DNA of 64,000 nucleotides, taken from assembly GCA_020852175.1 (NCBI GenBank), contig JADZBH010000051.1:21943-85942 (forward strand), given 5' to 3'. Of this stretch, positions 44,097 to 55,000 are shown piece after piece. Position numbers and translations under genes: made by a program. Each line of letters opens with the position of its first letter. Position 1 is the first letter of the stretch. The notes beneath the pieces are model-generated. The model saw nothing but the letters and a program-made list of their open reading frames with translations. It did not search any database and was not told the DNA's origin. The DNA is from Bryobacterales bacterium. GTDB taxonomy: Bacteria; Acidobacteriota; Terriglobia; Bryobacterales; Bryobacteraceae.

Positions 44097-44930
44097 TCAG
44101 TCTTTCGCAGGACCGGAGGAAATGATGTGCGACTCACTTTGAAATCGCTGGTAGCCGCTGTAACGATTCTCCATCTCCAGGCGAATCGTCTTCAGGCCGC
44201 CTAACCTGGCCTCGCCTTTCAGCCAACCCTCCTTCGGCAACCATGCGCTGGTCTCCATGCGGGCCATCTCGAAGGTGAAGCGGAAGCCCGGCTGGATGCG
44301 TAGCAGGAACAGTCCAAAACTAATGGTGTCGTCCACCGTGGCTTCAACCTTCGCCATACGCCTGTCGGCTTGGTCGATCCACAACCTGCCGCTCATCTTC
44401 GTGAACACCTTTGCCTGGCGGGAGCGTGGCCGGTAGCCCCTGCGAGGCGTTGCGCGCATCAACCACATAGGCCGTCCGCCGATGGCCTCTTCCGCCTCCA
44501 GCTTCCAATCGAACGCCTCGGCCACCTCGGCGAGCGCCTTGCGCTGTTCTTCGCGCTCTCTTTCGGCCTCACGGCGCCGCCGATCCTGGTTGGCCGCACG
44601 CTTGGCCAGTTCGTTGTCGAGCTTCTTCTGCTCCTTGCGGGCCTCGTCCGCACTCAGCAGCCTACCATCCTTGCAAATTAATTTATGGTAAGGCTCGCCA
44701 TAGAGAATCGCAATTTCATGGTCGGTGGAGCTTGTGCTGGTTACTCTGCCCTGCGAATCGAGCCGTCGGGTTTCCTGGTGGCGCAGATAAGTATAATCAC
44801 GCGCCTGCAGGAAAAAGCCGTCCTGATTGGTGAAAGCCTCGCGCATGAGCGTGGCAGGCTCAGGCGGCGTGGCTGCGTCCGCTGGTAGGAACCCTGTCAG
44901 GATGGCAACCAACATCGTGAGCAGCTTCAT
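44097..44930 (-). CDS. exported LolA/MucB-like protein of unknown function
   Basis: A 277-residue protein with a signal peptide (MKLLTMLVAILTGFLPADA). A Lys/Glu-rich coiled segment (RKEQKKLDNELAKR...RREAEREREEQRKAL, ~90-130) is followed by a beta-rich region with GRLWIDQADRRMAKVEATVD, which recalls outer-membrane lipoprotein carrier folds. It ends IRLEMENRYSGYQRFQSES. Many acidobacterial genomes carry exported proteins of this type; no role is established. It is divergent from the TonB receptor at 45062, sharing a 131-base gap that should contain both promoters. Confidence 0.6.
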   Translation of the reverse strand: MKLLTMLVAILTGFLPADAATPPEPATLMREAFTNQDGFFLQARDYTYLRHQETRRLDSQGRVTSTSSTDHEIAILYGEPYHKLICKDGRLLSADEARKEQKKLDNELAKRAANQDRRRREAEREREEQRKALAEVAEAFDWKLEAEEAIGGRPMWLMRATPRRGYRPRSRQAKVFTKMSGRLWIDQADRRMAKVEATVDDTISFGLFLLRIQPGFRFTFEMARMETSAWLPKEGWLKGEARLGGLKTIRLEMENRYSGYQRFQSESHIISSGPAKD

Positions 44931-45061
44931 TCGTTTTTCTGGACCTTCCCCCCCTGTCAACCAACATCTCTAGATGATAGAATCCCACGCCAGACATTGC
45001 CTGGGTCCTGTCAATCCCTGGAATATTAAGGACCGATTCTGGGCAACAGAAGGAAGATGCA

Positions 45062-48000
45062 ATGAGAGGAATCCTCGGGGTATTGTCCGCGGCTATGCTC
45101 GTTTCCGCACCCTTGTGGGGGCAAGGTCTCACCGGCCAGATTTCGGGTTCGGTGGCCGATCCGAGCGGCACGATGATCAGCAGCGCGAAGATCACGCTGG
45201 TGAACACGAACACCTCGCAGCAACGCGAAGCCACGAGCGACTCCACCGGCGCTTACGTGTTCACGCAGTTACTGCCTGGCAACTACACCATCTCAGTCGT
45301 GCAATCGGGCTTTAAGAAGTATGAGCAGCGCGACATTCAACTGACGGCGACCGAACGTGTCGCGGTCCGCGAGATCCGCCTGGAATTAGGCGAGGTATCG
45401 CAGACGATCTCGGTGGAAGCCGAAGCGGCGCGGCTTCAGACACAAAGCGCCGAACGCAGCGGGTTGATTTCCACCCGGCAATACGAGTCGCTCTCATTAA
45501 AGGGCCGCGATTACCTGGGACTTGTGAAATTGCTGCCCGGCGTCATCGACACGGCCAACCGCAACGCTCCAGGCTGGAACAATATCGGCGGCATTTCGAT
45601 CAACGGCAACCGCAGCGGGACGATCAACCTGACGCTCGACGGCGTGTCCAGTCTGGACACGGGCTCGATGACCGGACCGTATCTTGCGCCGAGCGTGGAC
45701 GCGGTGGGTGAGTTGAAGGTGCTGCTCACCAACTACCAGGCCGAGTATGGACGCTCGTCCGGCGGCACCATCAACGCCGTCATCAAAAGCGGTACTCGGG
45801 ACTTCCACGGCACGGGTTACTACTTCAAACGTAACGAAGCCTTCAACGCGAACGAGTTCTTCCGCAACCGCGATGGCCTGGCGCGCCCCGCCTACCGGTT
45901 CGACTACCCCGGCTACAATGTCGGCGGCCCGCTCTACATTCCCGGCAAGTTCAACCGCGACCGCAACAAGCTGTTTTTCTTCTGGTCGCAGGAGTTTCTG
46001 CCGCGCAAGTATCCCACCCAGGTGGGCCGGCTCACCTTCCCCACCGCGCTGGAACGCGCGGGCAACTTCTCTGAGACCTTCGACCAGAACGGCCGTCTGA
46101 TTCCCGTGAACGATCCGCTGAACAACAAAGCGCAGTTTCCCGGCAACATCATTCCGGCCTCGCGCATCAGCGCTCCCGGACAGAAATTGCTCGGCGTCTT
46201 TCCGCTGCCCAACGCCGTCGACCCGGCGCGCTCGTTCAACAACGTCTTCCAGAGCCAGGTGGACCAGCCGCGCGACGAAGACCTACTGCGCATCGACTGG
46301 AACATCAGCAGCAAAACCGTGTTCTACGCCCGCGCCATCCGCGACTATGAAGCGTTCAAGGGCGACTACAATTTCGTTCTCGCCTCCAGCATCTGGCCGC
46401 AGTTCGGCATCGCCTACACCATTCAAAGCGCGGGTTTGGTGAGCACGCTGATCCACACCTTCAAGCCGAACCTCGTGAACGAATTCACCTTTGGCGTGAA
46501 CCGCGCGCTTCAACTGGTGTCGCCACTGGATCAGGGGGCCATCGACAAAAACGACCGCAACAAGCTGGGAGTCGGGCTTCCGCAGTTCTTCCCGCAGTCG
46601 AATCCGTTGAACCTGATTCCGAATGCCACGTTCGGCGGCGTGACCGGAGCGCCGCAATTGAATATCGAACAGCGCTTCCCCTTCTTCGGCACGAATAACA
46701 TTTGGAACTGGTCGGACAATCTAAGCTGGATTCGCGGCTCACACAATCTGAAATTCGGATTCTACTTCGAGCGCACCTCCCGCAACGCGGCCCGGGCCAC
46801 CGCCTTCAACGGCACCTTCGACTTCGGACGTAACGTGAACAACCCACTGGACACCAACTACGCTTATTCGAACACGCTGCTGGGCAACTTCAACAGCTAT
46901 ACCGAATCGAACGCACATCCCAATGGCCATGGCCGCTTTAAGAACTTCGAATGGTTCGCGCAGGACAACTGGAAGGTGAACCGGCGTTTAACGCTCGACT
47001 ACGGCGTGCGGTTTTACTGGGTGGAGCCCTCGTTCAGCTCGGGCGACACGCTGAGCGTCTTCGATTCCTCGCTGTACGATCCTTCGAAGGCCGCGCAACT
47101 CGTACAGCCTTACCGGGAAACGGCCAGCGCGCCGCGCGTTGGCCGCAATCCAACCACCGGCGAACTGCTTCCCGCCCCGCTGATCGGCACTCTGGCCGCG
47201 GGCAGCGGCACGTTCCACCAGGGCATGCGGCAATACCAGGAGCGCGTCCTGAACACTCCGTCCATAAAGGTGGCTCCGCGCATCGGCTTCGCCTACGACG
47301 TCTTTGGCAACGGCAAGCTCGCCCTGCGCGGCGGCTTCGGCATCTTCTTCGACCGTTTCAACGACGACCAGGTGATTATCTTCGTCGAGCAGCCCCCGAA
47401 CGTACTCACCAACTCCGTCGTCTTCAGTTCGATCAACGACCTGCTGCGTTCCCCGCTCAACCAGAGCCCGGCGAACGTGAACTCGATCCAACGCGACTAC
47501 AATCCCCCCACCGTGTACAACTGGAGCTTCGGCGTGCAGCGCGACCTCGGCTCGGGCATCGTCCTTGACGTTGCCTATGTAGGCAACGTGGGCCGCCATC
47601 TGCTGCATCGCCGCAGCTTGAACGCCACGCGCTACGGCACGAACTTCCTGGCCTCGTCGCTGGATTCCACCACCGGAAGCCCGCTGCCGGTGAACTTTCT
47701 GCGCCCCACGCGCGGCTTCGGTGACATCCAATACGCCGAGTTCGCCTCGAATTCCAATTACCATTCCATGCAGACACAGTTGAACAAGCGGTTTGGCCGA
47801 GGACTGACGTTCGGCGTCGCATGGACATGGTCCAAGTCGATGAACTTCGTGAATGGGAACAATGACGCGATCAACCCGTTTCTCGACTTCCGCGTACGCA
47901 ACTATGGCCGGTCAAATATCGACCGCACGCACAACTTCGTGCTGAACTACAGCTACGATCTGCCCAAGGCGAGCCAGACCTGGAACAATGCGTTTTCCCG

Positions 48001-48505
48001 CTGGGTTCTGGACGGCTGGCAGTTGTCCGGCATCACATCGTTCCTGTCCGGAGCGCCATCGGGAATCGGCTACAGCCTGGTGAGCGGGGCGGACCTCACC
48101 GGCGCCTCCGGCGCGGGCGTGGATTCGCGCGTCAACCTGACGGGCAACCCCGTTCTGCCCAAGGGCGAGCGCACGGAACTGCGGCACTTCAACACCGGTG
48201 TCGTCACACCGCCCACGCGCGCCGAACTTGGAATTGGAACCGCGGCCAAGGATCTTATCCGGCTGCCCGGCGTGAACATGTGGGACGTCTCCGTGTTCAA
48301 GAACTTCCCGCTGGGCTCCAATGAAGCGCGGCGCCTGCAATTGCGGTTCGAAACCTACAATACGTTCAACCATGCCAACTTCAGCGCCGTCGACACCACC
48401 GGGCGTTTCGATGCCACGGGCAATCAGGTGAACGCTCGCTTTGGCCAGTACACGGCCACGCTGGACGCCCGGCGCATGGTGCTCGGCGTGAAGGTCTTTT
48501 TCTAA
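45062..48505 (+). CDS. TonB-dependent receptor with carboxypeptidase-regulatory-like domain (Oar type)
   Basis: A 1147-residue outer-membrane receptor. After a signal peptide come a beta-sandwich regulatory domain (TGQISGSVADPSGTMISSAKITLVN...SGFKKYEQ), a plug (LPGVIDTANRNAPG, then GGTINAVIKSGTRDFHGTGYYFKRN) and a large barrel with the usual Asn-rich loops. It ends KVFF with the terminal Phe of outer-membrane proteins. GAAGGAAG precedes ATG 45062. It takes up large ligands using TonB energy; the glycan-related DUF1501/DUF1549 pair is convergent next to it. The ligand is not known. Confidence 0.9.
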   Translation: MRGILGVLSAAMLVSAPLWGQGLTGQISGSVADPSGTMISSAKITLVNTNTSQQREATSDSTGAYVFTQLLPGNYTISVVQSGFKKYEQRDIQLTATERVAVREIRLELGEVSQTISVEAEAARLQTQSAERSGLISTRQYESLSLKGRDYLGLVKLLPGVIDTANRNAPGWNNIGGISINGNRSGTINLTLDGVSSLDTGSMTGPYLAPSVDAVGELKVLLTNYQAEYGRSSGGTINAVIKSGTRDFHGTGYYFKRNEAFNANEFFRNRDGLARPAYRFDYPGYNVGGPLYIPGKFNRDRNKLFFFWSQEFLPRKYPTQVGRLTFPTALERAGNFSETFDQNGRLIPVNDPLNNKAQFPGNIIPASRISAPGQKLLGVFPLPNAVDPARSFNNVFQSQVDQPRDEDLLRIDWNISSKTVFYARAIRDYEAFKGDYNFVLASSIWPQFGIAYTIQSAGLVSTLIHTFKPNLVNEFTFGVNRALQLVSPLDQGAIDKNDRNKLGVGLPQFFPQSNPLNLIPNATFGGVTGAPQLNIEQRFPFFGTNNIWNWSDNLSWIRGSHNLKFGFYFERTSRNAARATAFNGTFDFGRNVNNPLDTNYAYSNTLLGNFNSYTESNAHPNGHGRFKNFEWFAQDNWKVNRRLTLDYGVRFYWVEPSFSSGDTLSVFDSSLYDPSKAAQLVQPYRETASAPRVGRNPTTGELLPAPLIGTLAAGSGTFHQGMRQYQERVLNTPSIKVAPRIGFAYDVFGNGKLALRGGFGIFFDRFNDDQVIIFVEQPPNVLTNSVVFSSINDLLRSPLNQSPANVNSIQRDYNPPTVYNWSFGVQRDLGSGIVLDVAYVGNVGRHLLHRRSLNATRYGTNFLASSLDSTTGSPLPVNFLRPTRGFGDIQYAEFASNSNYHSMQTQLNKRFGRGLTFGVAWTWSKSMNFVNGNNDAINPFLDFRVRNYGRSNIDRTHNFVLNYSYDLPKASQTWNNAFSRWVLDGWQLSGITSFLSGAPSGIGYSLVSGADLTGASGAGVDSRVNLTGNPVLPKGERTELRHFNTGVVTPPTRAELGIGTAAKDLIRLPGVNMWDVSVFKNFPLGSNEARRLQLRFETYNTFNHANFSAVDTTGRFDATGNQVNARFGQYTATLDARRMVLGVKVFF

Positions 48506-48521
48506 GGGCGCGGCGGGCCGG

Positions 48522-49958
48522 TTACACGATCTCCTGAATCACCGAGCCGTGCACTTCGGTGAGCCGCTCCTTGCGGCCTTGATGCATGAAACTGAGCGCA
48601 TCCTGGTTCAGCCCAAGCTGGTTCAGGATGGTCGTGTGGATATCGCGGAAGTGGTATGGCTTCTCGATGGCTTTCAAACCGATGTCGTCGGTGGCGCCCA
48701 CTACCTGTCCGCCTTTGATACCCCCGCCGGCCATCCACATGGAGAAGCCGTAGTTGTGATGGTCGCGTCCCTTGCCGCCCTGCGCTTCGGGTGAGCGGCC
48801 AAACTCGCCGCCCCACACCACCAGTGTCGAATCGAGCAGGCCGCGCCGCTTCAAGTCCTGGATCAATGCCGCGACGGGCTTGTCGGATTGCGCGGCCATG
48901 CGGATGTGATTCTCCTCGATGTCCTCGTGCGCGTCCCATTGCAGATTGCCCGGGCCGCCGCCGTGCACGACGGTGACAAAGCGCACTCCCTTCTCGACAA
49001 GCCGCCGGGCCAGCAGGCAGCGGCGTCCATAGTCGTCGGTGGGCTCTTTGCCTACGCCGTACAGATCCAGCGTCTCTTGCGGTTCCTTGGTGATGTCGAA
49101 CACTTCGGGCGCCTCGGTCTGCATGCGGAAGGCGAGGTCGTATGCGTTCATGCGGGCGCGGAATTCGTCGTCCTCGGCCTCGACGCTCGCCTTGAGGTTG
49201 GCCTCGTTCAGTTTGCGAATCAGCTCGACGGTGTTACGCCGCGTACCGAGTTCGACGCCCGCGGGCAGGCCAAGATTGAGAATCGGCTTCTTGCCGGCGC
49301 GCAGCATCGTGGGCTGGAACACGGCGGGCAGGAAACCGTGCATGTACATGGGCTGGCCGCCCTCCAGCGCGCCATCGGGGTCCGGACTGACTACATACGC
49401 AGGCAGCGAGTTGCTCTCCGAACCCAGTCCGTACACGGCCCACGAACCCATGCTGGGGAAGCCGGGAATGATGCGGCCGGAAAAGAGCTGATACTGCGCC
49501 GCCGAATGGACCACCATGTCGCCGTGACAGGAACGGATGATGGCCAGATCGTCCACGATCCGGGCCTGGTGCGGCAACAGGTCGCTGACCTCGATGCCCG
49601 CCTTGCCGTACTTTTGGAAGGTGCGCTTGGTGCCGAGAATCCTCGCGTTGTTGGCGACGAACTGGTATTTGACCTCTCCGAACTCCTTGGGGCGCGTCTG
49701 GCCGTCGAGTTTGTTCAGCAGCGGCTTGGGATCGAAGGTCTCCAGGTGCGAAGGGCCGCCCGCCATGAACAGAAAGATCACCGCCTTGGCCTTGGCGGCG
49801 AAGTGTGGCGGGTGCGGCGCGAGCGGATTGGCGTTCGCTGGGGCCGCGCGCATCTTTTCCTCGAACAGCATCTGCGTGAAGGCGAGCGAGCCCATGCCGC
49901 AAAAGGCGTCCGTGAGGAATTCGCGCCGCGAACGGCACCAGCGGATGTGTTCGGACAT
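48522..49958 (-). CDS. DUF1501 family exported protein (second copy)
   Basis: A 478-residue paralogue of the protein at 28047. Leader CRSRREFLTDAFCGMGSLAF is twin-arginine-like (SRREFL). The core follows: VIFLFMAGGPSHLETFDPKP, then VTVVHGGGPGNLQWDAHED and LVVWGGEFGRSPEAQGG. Here it stands after its partner DUF1549/1553 gene (nine bases). Both genes lie between two TonB receptors, as in glycan-uptake loci. Its 3' end is convergent with the first receptor (16-base gap). Confidence 0.9.
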   Translation of the reverse strand: MSEHIRWCRSRREFLTDAFCGMGSLAFTQMLFEEKMRAAPANANPLAPHPPHFAAKAKAVIFLFMAGGPSHLETFDPKPLLNKLDGQTRPKEFGEVKYQFVANNARILGTKRTFQKYGKAGIEVSDLLPHQARIVDDLAIIRSCHGDMVVHSAAQYQLFSGRIIPGFPSMGSWAVYGLGSESNSLPAYVVSPDPDGALEGGQPMYMHGFLPAVFQPTMLRAGKKPILNLGLPAGVELGTRRNTVELIRKLNEANLKASVEAEDDEFRARMNAYDLAFRMQTEAPEVFDITKEPQETLDLYGVGKEPTDDYGRRCLLARRLVEKGVRFVTVVHGGGPGNLQWDAHEDIEENHIRMAAQSDKPVAALIQDLKRRGLLDSTLVVWGGEFGRSPEAQGGKGRDHHNYGFSMWMAGGGIKGGQVVGATDDIGLKAIEKPYHFRDIHTTILNQLGLNQDALSFMHQGRKERLTEVHGSVIQEIV

Positions 49959-49967
49959 GCGGCTCTC

Positions 49968-51959
49968 CTACTCCACGTAAAGGAAGGCGTTCAGGTTAAG
50001 GATGGCGAGTGTGAACTCGCTCATCGGATTTGCTTTGAGAAACTCCACTCCGAGTTTCTTTTCCTGAAGCGACGGCGCGCGGCCGGCGGTGAGGCGGTAG
50101 GCCAGCGCCACTTGCGCGCCAGGCGTCTTGGCCTCACGGTCGAGACGGGCGGCGAACGCCCGTGCGGTGTCGTTGGCAAACGGTCCGTTCAATAGCTCTA
50201 GCGCCTGCGGAGCATGGGTGGACTGTTCGCGGCGCGGACAGGAGATGAGCAGGTCGGGCGCGTCGAATGCCTCCAGGATGGGCAGCCGGAGGTTGCGTTT
50301 ATAGATGAGGTAGATGCTGCGGCGATGGTGCTCCGCGGCATCCTGTGCCACTTGCCACTGTGCCGGCTTATAAAGCAGATGAGTCAATTCCTCATCGACC
50401 GGCACCATGATGCTCGGCCCGCCTGCCTTCAGATTCAAACGGCCCGAGGCGCTCAGCATGGAGTCGCGCACCTCTTCAGCCGTCAAGCGGCGGCGAGAGA
50501 ACTTCCACAGAAATTCATTGCCCGGGTCCTTCTCCATGCCCAGCGCCGAGGCGGGCGAGGTGGAGGCCTGCCGGTAGGTGTTGCTCATCATGATCGCCTT
50601 GTGCAGCGGCTTCAACTTCCAACCGCCTTCGACAAGCCGGTTGGCGAGCCAGTCGAGCAACTCGGGATTCGTCGGACGCGCGCCCATGCGGCCGAAATCG
50701 TTCGGCGTGGCGACGATACCGCGGCCGAAATGATACGCCCAGAGCCGGTTGGCCATGACTCGCGCCGTGAGCGGATTATCCGGACTGGTTACCCAGGCGG
50801 CCAGCTCGATGCGCGGTTTCTCAGTATCCGGATCCAACTCAGGCGAGCCATCCGGCAGCAGCACGCCGAGGGTGCGCATCCCCACGGCTTCCCCCTTGTT
50901 CTGGTAATCGCCGCGCGCCAGCACATGAACCGGCGAGCGCTTGCCCATGTCGTCCTTCACGCCGTAGAGGCCGGGCAGAGGACCGGGTTTCCTCACCTCG
51001 GTGTCGCGTATGCGCTGCATCATGCGGCCGCGCTCTTCACCCTTGAGGCCTTTCATCTCCGCACGCAGGCGGCTGATCTCGCCGTCGAGGCTTTTGTTCT
51101 TCTCCTCCCACGCCTGCTTCTCCTCTGGGGTCGCGGTGACGAAATCGTTCTCGTGCACGGGCGCGAAGAAGGACTGCATCCGGTAGTAATCCTTCTGGCG
51201 AAGAGGGTCGAACTTGTGGTCGTGGCATCGCGCGCAGCCCAGCGTGACGCCAAGCAGCGCCGAGCCCACGATGTTCGTCATCTCGGTGAGCACCTCGTTG
51301 CGCGAACTGGCCACCTCCTGGTTACCGGCGTTCTTGCGCAGCGCGGCAAGCCGGTTGAAGCCGGAAGCCACGATGTACTCGTGGTTGGCCGGGTCCATCT
51401 CGTCGCCGGCAAGTTGCTCTTGCAAGAACTGTCCGTAGGGCTTATCCGCGTTGAACGAGGCGATCACATAGTCGCGGTAGCGCCAGGCGTCCGGGCGGTG
51501 CGTGTCGTACTCGAAGCCGTCGGTTTCGGCGAAGCGCACCACGTCGAGCCAGTGCTGGCCCCAACGTTCCCCGTAGCGGGGCGAAGCGAGGAGTGTGTCG
51601 ATGAGCCGTTCGTACGCATCGGGGCGTTTGTCCGCCACGAAGGCGGCGACCTCGGCGGGGGTAGGCGGTAAACCGGTGAGATCGTAATACACGCGGCGGA
51701 TGAGCGTCTGCCTGCCGGCCGGGGGAGCATGTGGCAGTTCCGCCTTCTTGAGGCGGGCCAGCACGAAGGCGTCAACCGGGTTGCTCGTCCATGCCTTGTC
51801 CGCAGGCGTCGTGAAGGCGGGCGGTTGCGGCTGCGTGCGCGGCCGGAAGGCCCAGTGGCGTCGCTCCGTGGCCGTGTACTTTTCTCCGGTGATGTTCGTG
51901 GCCGCGAACCCGAATGCGGCGAGTACAAGGGCCGCGACGGGATAGGCGATTTTGCGCAT
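49968..51959 (-). CDS. DUF1549/DUF1553 exported protein without a cytochrome module
   Basis: A 663-residue protein with a signal peptide (MRKIAYPVAALVLAAFGFAA). DUF1549 starts near residue 45 (NPVDAFVLARLKKAEL; RRVYYDLTGLPPTPAE) and has one CxxCH (CARCHDHKFDP). DUF1553 follows (MANRLWAYHFGRGIVATPNDFG). Unlike the paralogue at 25799 it lacks the N-terminal PSCyt1 domain and the embedded beta module. ATG 51959 follows GAGGAG; the frame also offers a TTG upstream. It is nine bases before DUF1501 on the same transcript. Confidence 0.9.
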   Translation of the reverse strand: MRKIAYPVAALVLAAFGFAATNITGEKYTATERRHWAFRPRTQPQPPAFTTPADKAWTSNPVDAFVLARLKKAELPHAPPAGRQTLIRRVYYDLTGLPPTPAEVAAFVADKRPDAYERLIDTLLASPRYGERWGQHWLDVVRFAETDGFEYDTHRPDAWRYRDYVIASFNADKPYGQFLQEQLAGDEMDPANHEYIVASGFNRLAALRKNAGNQEVASSRNEVLTEMTNIVGSALLGVTLGCARCHDHKFDPLRQKDYYRMQSFFAPVHENDFVTATPEEKQAWEEKNKSLDGEISRLRAEMKGLKGEERGRMMQRIRDTEVRKPGPLPGLYGVKDDMGKRSPVHVLARGDYQNKGEAVGMRTLGVLLPDGSPELDPDTEKPRIELAAWVTSPDNPLTARVMANRLWAYHFGRGIVATPNDFGRMGARPTNPELLDWLANRLVEGGWKLKPLHKAIMMSNTYRQASTSPASALGMEKDPGNEFLWKFSRRRLTAEEVRDSMLSASGRLNLKAGGPSIMVPVDEELTHLLYKPAQWQVAQDAAEHHRRSIYLIYKRNLRLPILEAFDAPDLLISCPRREQSTHAPQALELLNGPFANDTARAFAARLDREAKTPGAQVALAYRLTAGRAPSLQEKKLGVEFLKANPMSEFTLAILNLNAFLYVE

Positions 51960-52020
51960 GAAAGCTACGCTCCTCTTCAACGTTGCGATTGCGCAATATT
52001 ATATCGCCCCCGGACGGGCG

Positions 52021-55000
52021 CTACCACTCGAAGCGGCCCACGATGATATGGTGCATGCGGGCGGTGCCGATATCGGAGAAACTGCCGCGCCCAATCCCGT
52101 TGAACCGGCCAAACTGCGCCAGTGAATTCACGTTGTAGACGCCGCCCGGATCGGCCAACTGCGGCTGCTTGGTCGGGTTGTTCACATCCCAACGGATGCT
52201 GAACCGGAAGCGCTCCTTAATGGGGATCACCTTGGAAAGCGATAGCTGCGTCCACCGCATACCGGGTGATTCGAGGATGTTACGCCCGATCATGCCGGCG
52301 GCGGTGAACTGCGGAGCGTAGCCAAAGGCCGCATTGTTGAAATAGTTGTTCTGCGCCGCCAGCGGGAAGCGGTTGCCCACCTCGTATCCGCTCTTGTTGG
52401 ACAGCATCTGTTCGGCGGACAGCAGGGCGGCGGGCCTTACCTGGCCGGGCAGATAGCGCGGACCGCCCGCCGCGGTGATGTTCACAGGAGGTCCACTCTG
52501 GAAGGTTTGCGTCCAGGCGAAATCCCAGTTACCAAGGAAGTAGTTCGGAATGCCGCCGCCGTTCATCATCTTCCGCCCCTTGCCGAACGGCAGTTCATAC
52601 GTGAAGACGCTGACGAACCGGTGGCGGATGTCGTAACTGGCGCGCGCCTTTTCCAGCGAGCGATTGTAGAAGTCAATGCCGCTGCGTCCGCCGTCGTCGT
52701 CGCCGTCGTTCAGCGTCTTGCCAAGCTGGTAGAAGGCGTTCAACGTCATGCCTTGCGCATAGCGCCTCTCAAAACGCAGCGTGCCGCTGTGATGCGAATT
52801 GTGGCCGTAGTTCGAATAGTGCTGAATGGAGCCGAACTGGCGGTAGGGCTTGTAGTTCTGGGTGGCCGAAAATACCTGATTCAGGACGCCCAAATCCGTT
52901 GAGATGTTCAGCGGTACCGCGTTCATATCCCAATTGTTCAGAAGTCCCACGCCGGACGACCCTTGATACTGTGCGTCCATCAGCCAGCTTCCGCTCAACT
53001 GCACCTGGAATCCCGCCGACCACATGGCGACGTAGGGCAAGCGCATGTTCGGGTCGTACCAGGAGGCTCCCCGTCCGCCGTAATTCGTGCCTTGAAATGG
53101 AACGCTGCCGTCGCCAGCCGTGTTGAACCGGATCGTACCCGGTCCCTGCGACAACAGGAAGGCATGCCGCGGATCGCCAGGCAGGGACTGCACGTTGGCC
53201 GTGGCGACATATTCTTCAAAGTTCTGCCCCGTACCGTTGGTGAACAGATCGACCGAGTAGGTACCGAAACTGGAGCGGAAAACGACGCGCGGGTGCAGGT
53301 TCCAGGCCATGCCGAAGCGCGGTTGGAAGTTGTTCAGGTCGCGCTTGGAGAGCAACCCTTTGCCGTGAACCACGGCTCCGCGCATTCCCGTCAACGGGTC
53401 CGTGGCATTGGGATCGAACTGCGACTGCTGCCCATACTTGGTGGAGAAGGGCGATTCGTAGCTCCATCGCAAACCGAGTTCCAGCGTCAGGTTGCGCCGC
53501 GGCCGCCATGTGGTTTGGCCATAGAAGGCCTGTGACCACCAGCGCGGCAGCCAAGTGGCCTGGTTCTGTTGATAGATGGCCTGGCCCACGGTGCCCAGCA
53601 GGAAACTGGCGAACGCATTGCCCGTGTTCGGCGTAAAGGGAAGCTCCGTGCCGGCCATGCGGTACTGTCCCGAGGGCAGCGTTTGCGTCAGAGAGTTGTA
53701 CCGCGTGCGAATCGCTTCGTAACCGAACTTCAGCGTGTGTTTGCCGGCGACCTTGGTGAGGTTCTCCTGGAAGGTGAAATCCTCGGCGGTGTCTCGCGAC
53801 CGTCCGCCCGGACCCAGGCCGTAGAACAGTCCGCCGCCTGAATTCTGGAAGGCCGGGAACGTTTCTGCCGATACGCCGGGAATGCCGAGCTTATTCGCCC
53901 ACCCGGCGCCATACGTCTCCGGAACGGCTGAAAACGTACGCCGGTTGAAGCCCAGACGGGCTTCGCTGATCATCGTCGGGCTGAAGGTGTAGGTGTCGGA
54001 GATGACCACGTTGCGTTGATCGAGCGGCTTCACATAAACGCTACCGAAGGTGATCTCGTTGAGTTCCCGCACGGGACGCTCCTCGCTGCGGTGGCGAACC
54101 TGCGAGTAGCGTCCGAAAATCTTGTGATTGATGCTGAACGAGTGATCGATCTTTGCGTCATAGCGTTGGAAATTGTAGGCGCCGCCGGCATTGTAGGTGA
54201 GATTGTTCACCGGGCCCGTGGCCTGGACGGTACCCGGATCGCTCTGCTCCCGCCAGGGCTTCAGCGCCAACACGTTTTTCGAGACGGAATCGAACAGGGA
54301 GGCGGGAACCTGGTTGTTCGCGAAGGGCTGGCGCGTCCACGCCGTGCCGCTCTGGGCCGTGCTGAACGGGTTGTAAATGGGCAGTCCGCGTCCGCCGAAC
54401 GAGAAGTTGCCGGCATACATTTCCGGGCTGGGGACGGTGACGATCACGGTCTCGCTCACCTTCTCGTAGTGTTGCTGGAAGCCTGCGAACCAGAAGGTCT
54501 TGTTCTTGACGATGGGACCGGACGCCGTGGCGCCCCACTCGTGATAGGTGAACGCGCCGGTGCGGGGCAGTTGTTCCAGGAAGGCGCGGTGAATCAGTTT
54601 GCCGTTCGTGTAACGGTCCTCGATTGAACCATGAAACTGGTTGCCGCCTCCTTTGAACACAAGGCTGAGCTGGCCGCCAGCGGAGTGGCCGAATTCGGCC
54701 GGCGTGCCGGTGGTCCACATCTTGAACTCCTGAATCGAGTCCAGCGAGGCGATCATCGTGCGCTGATAGTCGCCCACCTGGCCGACGGCGGGCTCCTTGC
54801 CGCCCACGCCGTCCATCGAGTAGCCGATGGCCCGTTGACGCTGGCCCACGGCATGCTGGCCATTGATGTTCGTCATGCCGGGCATGTAGAGAAGTACACG
54901 GTGAACGAACTTCTGCATCACCGGAAGCTTTTCCACCACTTCTCCGTCCAGCACCTGGCCCGAGCCGGCGGTCTCGGTTTCGAGCAGAGGAGGCGTGCCT